The notes under the pieces were generated by a model. The model did no database searches. It was not told the DNA's origin and was given only the letters and a program-made list of their open reading frames with translations. Shown here piece by piece: positions 1-5,289 of a stretch of 5,965 nt of DNA (positions are counted from its first letter, which is position 1; the number at the start of each line of letters is the position of its first letter). This DNA comes from Oscillospiraceae bacterium (GTDB lineage: Bacteria; Bacillota; Clostridia; Oscillospirales; Ruminococcaceae). The DNA lies in contig JAITVU010000310.1 in assembly GCA_031285645.1 (NCBI GenBank), forward strand, positions 1 through 5,965, written 5' to 3'. The translations under genes and the position numbers were made by a program.

Positions 1-117
1 GTTTCCGTTAACATCTGGGCTGCTTAGTCAAATGTCCTTTGGAGGAGCCGTATGCCTTAATTGGGCACGTACGGTTCTGTGAGGGGTGTCCGGCGGTGAC
101 GCCGGCGCCTACTCGAC
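1..117 (+). mobile_element. Group II intron, 3' end (domains V and VI)
   Basis: This is the 3' terminal part of a self-splicing group II intron; the rest, including any reverse transcriptase ORF, lies before the window. Domain V is at 45-77: it starts GAGCCG (with the catalytic AGC triad at 46-48), the arms 45-52 and 70-77 pair perfectly apart from one G-T, a two-base bulge sits at 68-69, and a further short stem 53-57/63-67 closes the tip. Domain VI spans about 81-114, a GC-rich hairpin with GGTGAC at its tip; A111 sits unpaired between CC-T and CTC and is the expected branch-point adenosine, seven bases from the end. The intron should end with the usual AY dinucleotide at 116-117, so the 3' exon starts at 118. 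The sequence is close in style to bacterial introns common in Clostridia. It is co-directional with the operon. Whether it is a full active copy cannot be seen here. Confidence 0.88.
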
Positions 118-213
118 CGATTGTCTCCGTGAAAGACATGGAAATGATAAATTTTTGTGATTTTGAACTTTTATTTGTTCGCGCTGGATTCTTGGGCCTC
201 CGTGAAATTTCTG

Positions 214-242
214 TTGACAAGCACCTTCGATTTTGTTACTCT
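214..242 (+). promoter_or_regulatory. Probable sigma-A promoter for the B12 operon
   Basis: A perfect -35 hexamer TTGACA (214-219) is followed after 17 bases by TACTCT (237-242), which keeps the key T1, A2 and T6 of the -10 box but misses the other three. Transcription would start near 249, just before the riboswitch P1 stem at 263, which is the expected arrangement. A weaker alternative pair is TTGTTA (233-238) with TTAAAT (255-260) at 16-base spacing, but it would start transcription inside the 5' side of P1 and is less likely. No operator was recognised. Confidence 0.55.
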
Positions 243-262
243 CAAAAAGCACAATTAAATAC

Positions 263-501
263 TGTCGAAGTGTTCCGGCGGCCTGTTTTTTCATCGGGAA
301 AAACGTTGAAAGGAGGGTGTCGTTCGGATTAGCAGGGAACGCGGATTACGCTTCAAAAGCGTTTAGCCGCACGGTACCGCCACTGTAGGCGCGTATCCGT
401 TGTTTGTTGGCGAAAGCCAGCCACTGTACTTGTACAGGAAGGCAAAACGGCGGATCGTGGGATAGGCCACAAGCGCGAGAGTCAGGAGACCGGCTTCGAC
501 A
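263..501 (+). promoter_or_regulatory. Cobalamin riboswitch aptamer
   Basis: This leader RNA binds adenosylcobalamin or a related cobamide and switches the downstream operon off. The closing stem P1 is eight perfect pairs, TGTCGAAG (263-270) with CTTCGACA (494-501). The conserved core is present in order: AGGGAAC (334-340 region), stem GCGG (341-344) with CCGC (367-370), then ACGGTACC and the B12-box GCCACTGTA (379-387), and near the end GTCAGGAGACC (481-491). Between them is a large peripheral arm: an 11-pair stem 395-405/445-455, a GAAA-capped TGGC/GCCA hairpin near 408-419, and CTGTAC-TT-GTACAG (424-437). The L5 region holds TACGC (347-351), which is complementary to GCGTA (517-521) in the loop of a following hairpin (510-528), matching the L5-L13 kissing contact known for this class. 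The identification is firm; the exact cobamide preference is not visible. Confidence 0.95.
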
Positions 502-552
502 TTTTGCCTAACCTGCGCGTACAGGGTTGGGGTGTTTCGTGGAGAATCGGTC

Positions 553-582
553 ACGGAGATGCGCTATGCGTCTCCGTTTTTT
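553..582 (+). terminator. Intrinsic terminator, riboswitch expression platform
   Basis: ACGGAGATGCG (553-563) pairs with TGCGTCTCCGT (567-577) around a three-base CTA loop, with two G-T wobbles near the tip, and six T residues follow at 577-582. It lies 51 bases after the aptamer and about 90 bases before the first start codon, so it is the natural off-state of the riboswitch: premature termination when cobalamin is bound. Bases 559-564 in its 5' arm can pair with 515-520 of the preceding hairpin (six pairs, one wobble), a possible anti-terminator contact in the ligand-free state. Confidence 0.9.
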
Positions 583-672
583 GTTGTCTTAATCCGATGA
601 GTCAACACGAGCCGATGCCGACACAAAACTTTGCCGGCGCAAATACATGGTTATCTGGAGGAGATGTTGCGC

Positions 673-2358
673 ATGAAAGTCACAAAGGTTTTATCATTGT
701 TTCTATCGGTGATGCTTCTCGGTTCGTTGTTCGCCGGATGCACAAACGACGGCATCGGCACAAGCACTGAACCAAGCGCGTCCGTTCAACCAAGTTCGAC
801 CGCGCCCACCAGCTCAGACGTTGATGCGGGCTATGAGGAAGGCACTTCCAGTACGGATGATATCGTCAACACCACTGCGGCGGAAAAGGTTTTGCTGGTG
901 GTTAGTTTCGGGACAAGCTTCAACCAAAGCCGCCACTTGACGATTGGCGGAATCGAAACCGCGTTGAAAGATGCCTACCCCGACTATCAGGTTCGCCGGG
1001 CATTCACGGCTCAAATCATCATAGACAAGCTCGCGGAGCGCGAAAAACTGAACATCGACAATATCGAACAAGCGATGGAAAGGCTTGTGCTGGATAATGT
1101 TAAGGAGGTCGTTGTCCAGCCCACCACCATCATGAGCGGCTATGAATACGATGACGTGATCGCGGCGGTCACGCCGTATGCCGGGAAGTTTGAAAGCCTT
1201 AAAATCGGTGCGCCTCTGCTCACCAGCGACGCCGACTACGACGCTGTTGCCGATATAATGGTGACGGAGCTTGCGAAGTTTGAGACGGACGATACAACAG
1301 TCCTCTTGATGGGTCACGGTACACATCACGAAGCCAACGCTACATATCCGCGGTTTGAGGAAACCCTTAAAAGCAAAGGGCACGATGATATTCTTGTCGG
1401 CACTGTAGAGGGCGGAGTTCTCATTGAGGATTTGCAGGCGCTTCTTAAGGACAAAGGGACTACGAAGGTTGTTATGCGGCCTCTGATGATCGTCGCCGGT
1501 GATCACGCCAATAACGATATGGCGGGCGACGAAGAAGATTCCTGGAAAACCATTCTCACGAATGACGGTTATACCGTGGAAACTGTCCTTGAGGGTCTGG
1601 GGCAGCTTCAGGGCATACAAGATATTTTCGTAAGGCATGTCCAGGACGCAATCGACTCAGCCGAAATCAGTGTAACACCAGCGGCGGCGACTGCCGCCGC
1701 TGGTGTTACTGCCGACAGGGTTCAAAACGGCACCTATTCAATAGAGGTAGACTCCAGCGCCTCTATGTTTAAGATCATTGATTGTCAGCTAACCGTTGAA
1801 GATGGCAATATGTCGGCTGTTATGACTTTGAGCGGGCAGGGCTTTGGAAAAATCTATATGGGTACAGGTGAACAGGCACTTGCCGACACTGAAAATCACC
1901 ATGATTTCACTTTAACCGGCGAAACGCACTCCTTCGCTGTTCCTGTTTCCGCGCTGGACATAGAACTGGATTGCGCAGGATTCAGCATCCGAAGAGAACA
2001 ATGGTACGACCATACGGTTGTATTCAAATCCGTGAACATTCCCGCTGACGCTTTTATACCCCGTCAGATAGACGTTGTTCTAACGGGCGGAACCGGCAGG
2101 GCTGGAATAGAGTCCCCCGCAAAGCTGCGCTACAAAGATGGCGTTGATTACGCCGAAATTATTTGGAGCAGCCCGAATTACTCGTATATGCTGGTAGACG
2201 GCACAAAATATCTGCCGGTAAATACCGGTGGGAATTCCACATTTGAAATTCCGGTCACGCTGGATACCGATATGAGTATTATCGCCTGTACGACCGCCAT
2301 GAGCGCCCCGCAAGAAATCGAATACACGCTGCGCTTTGATTCATCGTCTATCCGGTAA
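673..2358 (+). CDS. cbiK: Surface lipoprotein: CbiK cobaltochelatase with two C-terminal NEAT-like domains
   Basis: Predicted extracytoplasmic anaerobic cobaltochelatase, the enzyme family that inserts cobalt into sirohydrochlorin or factor II early in B12 synthesis. The 561-residue protein starts with a lipoprotein signal peptide, lipobox LFAGC with the lipidated Cys at residue 23, then a Ser/Thr/Pro linker (about 31-60). The CbiK domain covers about 72-327, opening with VLLVVSFGTS. His215 (in GHGTHHEAN), Glu246 (in TVEGG) and His278 (in AGDHANND) match the His-Glu-His metal site of CbiK in both identity and spacing. After an Ala/Thr linker (333-347) come two beta-rich modules, about 352-455 and 462-556, that resemble each other (LTVEDG versus LRYKDG, FAVPV versus FEIPV, YDHTVVF versus EYTLRF) and look NEAT-like. 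Ordinary cytoplasmic CbiK is about 260 residues; a periplasmic, haem-binding CbiK is known in Desulfovibrio. Start 673 is chosen because GGAGGAG (657-663) sits nine bases upstream and it begins the signal peptide; TTG 631 and ATG 664 do not fit. The role of the C-terminal half is inferred. Confidence 0.9.
   Translation: MKVTKVLSLFLSVMLLGSLFAGCTNDGIGTSTEPSASVQPSSTAPTSSDVDAGYEEGTSSTDDIVNTTAAEKVLLVVSFGTSFNQSRHLTIGGIETALKDAYPDYQVRRAFTAQIIIDKLAEREKLNIDNIEQAMERLVLDNVKEVVVQPTTIMSGYEYDDVIAAVTPYAGKFESLKIGAPLLTSDADYDAVADIMVTELAKFETDDTTVLLMGHGTHHEANATYPRFEETLKSKGHDDILVGTVEGGVLIEDLQALLKDKGTTKVVMRPLMIVAGDHANNDMAGDEEDSWKTILTNDGYTVETVLEGLGQLQGIQDIFVRHVQDAIDSAEISVTPAAATAAAGVTADRVQNGTYSIEVDSSASMFKIIDCQLTVEDGNMSAVMTLSGQGFGKIYMGTGEQALADTENHHDFTLTGETHSFAVPVSALDIELDCAGFSIRREQWYDHTVVFKSVNIPADAFIPRQIDVVLTGGTGRAGIESPAKLRYKDGVDYAEIIWSSPNYSYMLVDGTKYLPVNTGGNSTFEIPVTLDTDMSIIACTTAMSAPQEIEYTLRFDSSSIR
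1672..1709. repeat. Perfect 17-bp inverted repeat inside the cbiK fusion
   Basis: GTAACACCAGCGGCGGC (1672-1688) is exactly complementary to 1693-1709, separated only by GACT. It is GC-rich and would form a very stable hairpin in the mRNA. It encodes the near-mirror linker VTPAAATAAAGVT between the chelatase and the C-terminal modules. No T run follows, and it lies in a translated frame, so it is not an ordinary terminator. Confidence 0.95.
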
Positions 2359-2363
2359 GTACG

Positions 2364-2900
2364 ATGAAAAAGATGTTGTTTTTGCTGATTTTCATTTTGC
2401 TGGCTGGATGTACGCCGCAACCACAGAATCAAAATTTCGCAGATTTGCAAATCACTGGCAGTATGGAACTCCACTATGCGGAAGAGTTTGAGGTGGACTA
2501 TCTTTCGGACGGCTGCTCTCTGGTTTCAATTCAAGAGGTCGGACGTTATTTGGTCGTGCCGGAAGGGCAGGATCCGCCTGAGAATATTGACGGAGACATC
2601 ACCGTATTACGCCAGCCGGTGGAGAATATCTACCTTGCCGCGACCTCGGCTATGTGTCTGTTCGATGGGCTGGATGCGCTGGGGAATATATCTATGTCTG
2701 GTACGAAAGCCGAAGGCTGGTATATTGAAAACGCGCGGGCGGCTATGGAGAGCGGCGAAATTGTCTACGCCGGGAAGTACGGCGCGCCGGATTACGAACT
2801 CATTCTGTCAAGAGACTGCGGACTGGCGATTGAGTCCACTATGATAGACCACGCGCCGGAGGTCAAAGAAAAATTGAAGATCTGGGCGTACCAGTTTTAG
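2364..2900 (+). CDS. Solute-binding lipoprotein, N-terminal fragment
   Basis: As read, this frame gives 178 residues. It begins with KK, a hydrophobic stretch and lipobox LLAGC, making Cys16 the lipid anchor. The N-terminal lobe follows, including LHYAEEFEVDYLSDGCSLV and the IVYAGKYGAPDYELILSRDC segment that in this family precedes the interdomain helix. The last eight or so residues, KIWAYQF, are out-of-frame sequence after the shift and not family-like. ATG 2364 is used because it starts the signal peptide; only a weak GGTAAG lies upstream, so translation may be coupled to cbiK, whose stop is five bases before. Alone this half could not form the ligand cleft. Confidence 0.8.
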   Translation: MKKMLFLLIFILLAGCTPQPQNQNFADLQITGSMELHYAEEFEVDYLSDGCSLVSIQEVGRYLVVPEGQDPPENIDGDITVLRQPVENIYLAATSAMCLFDGLDALGNISMSGTKAEGWYIENARAAMESGEIVYAGKYGAPDYELILSRDCGLAIESTMIDHAPEVKEKLKIWAYQF

Positions 2901-2929
2901 TTGAGCGCTCCAGCTATGAGCCGCACCCA

Positions 2930-3478
2930 TTGGGACGAACCGAATGGCTCAGACTGTATGGCCTGCTTGTAGGCAAAGACGAACTAGCCTCAGATTTATT
3001 TGATGAGCAGATCACATATCTTGATAGTGTTTCTGCGGAAGCCACCGGTAAATCTGTCGCGTTTTTCTACATCAGTTCAGCGGGTAACGCGGTAGTACGC
3101 AAGAACGGCGACTATGTTACTAAGATGATTGAACTTGCGGGCGGGGAGTACGCGTTTGCGGATTTAGGCGGCGATGATACCGCTACCGGCTCGGTTAACC
3201 TTGAGATGGAACAGTTTTACTCCGAGGCCAAAGACGCGGATTTTATCATCTACAACAGTTCTATTGACGGTGAGGTTCGCACGATTGATGAACTGTTGGG
3301 GAAAAGCCATTTGCTTGCCGATTTTAAGGCTGTGCAAAATGGAAACGTTTGGTGTACAGGTAAAAATCTTTTTCAGGAAACAACCGAGTTTGGCTTGCTG
3401 ATTTCGGATATGAACCAGATTTTCGCTGAAAACCTGGACACCACGGCTGCTCTCAACTTTTTGTATAGATTGCGGTGA
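2930..3478 (+). CDS. Solute-binding protein, C-terminal fragment
   Basis: This frame holds the C-terminal lobe, from PLGRTEWLRLYGLLVGKDEL through VAFFYISSAGNAVVRKNGDY, the MIELAGGEYAF segment and a final NVWCTGKNLFQE helix region, typical of Peripla_BP_2 binding proteins. The only initiation codon near its start is TTG 2930, with no ribosome binding site, and family-like sequence extends upstream of it in the same frame to about 2876 (GAA-GAT-CTG-GGC). It is therefore best read as the continuation of the gene starting at 2364, not an independent gene. The stop TGA at 3476-3478 overlaps the GTG start of the permease. Confidence 0.7.
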   Translation: MGRTEWLRLYGLLVGKDELASDLFDEQITYLDSVSAEATGKSVAFFYISSAGNAVVRKNGDYVTKMIELAGGEYAFADLGGDDTATGSVNLEMEQFYSEAKDADFIIYNSSIDGEVRTIDELLGKSHLLADFKAVQNGNVWCTGKNLFQETTEFGLLISDMNQIFAENLDTTAALNFLYRLR

Positions 3479-4521
3479 CGTGTTTGACAGCAAACGAAAC
3501 GCCAAAGATTTATGATAACAGACACATGCGTTATCGGGTAGTAACTGGTGTGCTGTTGTTGTTATTCGCTGTGCTGATTCTATTGAATATCGGCATCGGC
3601 AGTGTGAAAATATCTGTCAGCGGTATCGTGTCCTCTGTTTTGGGCGAAGGTTTCGGCACAAACGAGTACGATATTATCTGGAAAGTACGACTGCCTCGCG
3701 TTGCCGCGGGGGTTATATTGGGCGGGGCGCTGGCTCTGTCCGGCTTTTTGCTTCAGGCATTTTTTAACAATCCCATAGCGGGGCCTTTTACATTAGGGAT
3801 ATCTTCCGGCGCAAAGCTGGTTGTGGCGCTGGTGATGGTTTTCGTATTGGGCGGGCGTTCCTCAAGTTCAGTTATGCTGATTGCTTCGGCGTTCATCGGC
3901 GCGATGTTATCTATGGATTTTGTGCTGCGGATCGCGCGTAAGGTCAGGCGCGCGTCGGTACTGATTATCAGCGGCGTTATGATCGGCTATTTATGTTCTG
4001 CCGTTACTGATTTTGTGGTCACATTCGCCAGCGACGATGGTATTGTCAATCTTCACAGCTGGTCGCGCGGCAGCTTTTCGGGGATGTCGTGGGACAACGT
4101 ATGGGTGATGACTGCCGTTGTGTTTTGCGCATCCGTATCCGCATTCCTGCTATCTAAGCAAATTGGCGCGTATCAGCTTGGCGAAAGCTACGCGCAGAGT
4201 GTTGGCGTGAATATCAAAATGTTTCGGATGCTGCTTGTGCTATTAGCAAGCATCCTTTGTGCCTGTGTGACGGCGTTCGCCGGGCCGGTATCTTTTGTTG
4301 GCGTCGCCGTGCCGCATCTTGTCAAGGCTTTCGCAAAAACATCCAAGCCGCTATTGATTATCCCGCTGTGTTTTCTTGGCGGCGCCGTATTCTGTTTGGG
4401 ATGTGACCTGATTGCCCGCACAGTTTACGTGCCCATTGAGATGAGCATTAGTTCCGTGAGCTCAATTTTTGGCGCGCCCATCGTCATTTACATGATGGCC
4501 AGGAAGGTGGCGCGTGATTGA
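3475..4521 (+). CDS. FecCD/BtuC-type ABC transporter permease
   Basis: Integral membrane subunit of a type II ABC importer, forming a homodimeric channel that accepts ligand from the binding protein. At 348 residues it has the normal family length, with a first membrane segment at about 22-42 and several more to the C-terminus. Family marks are WKVRLPRVAAGVILGGALALSG (start near 70), FNNPIAGPFTLGISSGA (97-113), WSRGSFSGMSW (196-206), the LGESYAQSVGV segment (235-245) that precedes the coupling region, AGPVSFVGVAVPHLVKAF (from 269) and the end motif SSIFGAPIVIYMM (329-341). GTG 3475 is chosen because it overlaps the previous stop as GTGA, implying translational coupling; no clear ribosome binding site precedes it. 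ATG 3529 (residue 18) is an alternative that would still keep all membrane segments. Substrate, probably a corrinoid or related tetrapyrrole, is inferred from context; iron-siderophore uptake uses the same family. Confidence 0.9.
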   Translation: MTCLTANETPKIYDNRHMRYRVVTGVLLLLFAVLILLNIGIGSVKISVSGIVSSVLGEGFGTNEYDIIWKVRLPRVAAGVILGGALALSGFLLQAFFNNPIAGPFTLGISSGAKLVVALVMVFVLGGRSSSSVMLIASAFIGAMLSMDFVLRIARKVRRASVLIISGVMIGYLCSAVTDFVVTFASDDGIVNLHSWSRGSFSGMSWDNVWVMTAVVFCASVSAFLLSKQIGAYQLGESYAQSVGVNIKMFRMLLVLLASILCACVTAFAGPVSFVGVAVPHLVKAFAKTSKPLLIIPLCFLGGAVFCLGCDLIARTVYVPIEMSISSVSSIFGAPIVIYMMARKVARD

Positions 4522-5288
4522 TGCCTGATACGGAGTATTTTTTTCATGCCGAACAGCTTACCGTGGGCTACAATGGGGCAGTCGTTGTCAAAGACGTAGA
4601 AGCTTCCGTTAGAAAAGGCCAGATACTTACCTTGATCGGGCCGAACGGCTCTGGCAAATCAACCATTCTCAAAAGCATCGCAAAACAGATCAAACCGATT
4701 AGCGGAGCCGTTTATATTGGCGGCCATTCAATCGGGAACGTTAGTCACCGCGAATTTTCCCGTCAGACAGCGATAGTGCTTACCGCGCGTCCCAGGCCGG
4801 AACTGATGACTTGTGGGGATGTAGTGGCTGTCGGACGCTACCCTTATACAGGGATGCTCGGGATTTTGCCGGAAAGAGACAAGGAAAAGGTTGACGAGGC
4901 GCTGCGATTGGTGGGCGCGTCCGATTTGAAAGACCGAGGGTTTGCGGAGATTAGCGACGGACAGCTTCAAAGGGTCATGCTGGCAAGGGCTATTTGTCAG
5001 GAGCCGGAAATCATCATATTGGATGAACCCACATCGTTTTTGGATATACGCTATGCCGTTGAGATTCTGGACATCCTGCGGAGCATGGCGACTGAACGCG
5101 GCGTTACGGTCGTTATGTCGCTTCATGAACTGAACTATGCCAAGCGGGTGTCCGACCTTGTGATGGGCGTGAAAGACGGACAGATGTTATTTCTTGATAC
5201 GCCGGATCGGATTTTCACGGAAGAAATGATCAGCCGGCTGTATGATTTGCCGGATGGGGCATACAGGCAATTGTTCGGAGGGCTGTGA
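4521..5288 (+). CDS. ABC transporter ATP-binding protein, FepC/BtuD-type
   Basis: Cytoplasmic ATPase that should power the preceding permease. The 255-residue protein has Walker A GPNGSGKST (40-48), signature ISDGQ (144-148, instead of LSGGQ), Walker B IIILDEP (164-170, catalytic Glu169), D-loop SFLD (172-175) and the switch His202 in SLHELNYAKR. GRYPYTG (105-111) is typical of the iron-chelate/B12 branch. The Q-loop glutamine is missing: aligned without gaps to FhuC by its GRYP motif, residue 88 is Thr (sequence AIVLTAR), and the neighbourhood LTARPRPELMTC seems to be a variant form also recalled from other Firmicutes members. ATG 4521 overlaps the permease stop as TGATG, giving translational coupling; GGTGG and AGGAAGG lie upstream at 4501-4510. 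A TTG at 4518 directly before it is less likely. Confidence 0.92.
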   Translation: MPDTEYFFHAEQLTVGYNGAVVVKDVEASVRKGQILTLIGPNGSGKSTILKSIAKQIKPISGAVYIGGHSIGNVSHREFSRQTAIVLTARPRPELMTCGDVVAVGRYPYTGMLGILPERDKEKVDEALRLVGASDLKDRGFAEISDGQLQRVMLARAICQEPEIIILDEPTSFLDIRYAVEILDILRSMATERGVTVVMSLHELNYAKRVSDLVMGVKDGQMLFLDTPDRIFTEEMISRLYDLPDGAYRQLFGGL

Positions 5289-5289
5289 T

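Larger units (their letters stand above)
2364..3478 (+). pseudogene. BtuF/FepB-like ABC solute-binding lipoprotein, interrupted by a one-base frameshift
   Basis: The two reading frames here are halves of one binding protein of the Peripla_BP_2 type that delivers corrinoids, haem or siderophores to FecCD-type permeases. The first frame (2364-2900) carries the lipoprotein signal and N-terminal lobe; the second continues without a stop up to 3478. Inserting one A into the run at 2869-2873 restores a continuous 371-residue protein whose join reads E-K-I-E-D-L-G-V-P-V-L-V-E, then YEPHPLGRTEW, the usual helix and inter-lobe sequence in this family; 371 residues is a normal length. Beyond the join there is no decay, no stop and no other indel, which suggests a recent mutation, a sequencing error in a homopolymer, or slippage that rescues expression. 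It follows cbiK by five bases and overlaps the permease start by GTGA. The substrate is unproven; corrinoid or another tetrapyrrole is favoured by the riboswitch and neighbours. Confidence 0.85.

Noticed and set aside
125..207. Direct repeat CTCCGTGAAA at 125-134 and 198-207
   Set aside because: Ten bases, only two copies, no flanking symmetry or element features; probably chance.
39..332. A 97-codon + frame over the intron end and leader
   Set aside because: It runs through intron domains V and VI, the promoter and the riboswitch; no ribosome binding site suits it and the protein has no family look.
539..577. GTGGAGA (539-545) pairing with TCTCCGT (571-577) as an anti-terminator
   Set aside because: It would still place a stem directly before the T run and leaves the terminator 5' arm free, so it would not clearly prevent termination.
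631..672. Longer cbiK start at TTG 631, or ATG 664
   Set aside because: Both would put extra residues before a typical lipoprotein signal; ATG 664 has no space after the ribosome binding site, which suits ATG 673.
504..770. An 88-codon + frame
   Set aside because: It crosses the terminator and overlaps the cbiK signal peptide in another frame.
814..1638. A 274-codon open frame on the minus strand
   Set aside because: It lies wholly opposite the CbiK domain, has no recognisable motif, and the + frame shows clear catalytic residues and a lipoprotein signal.
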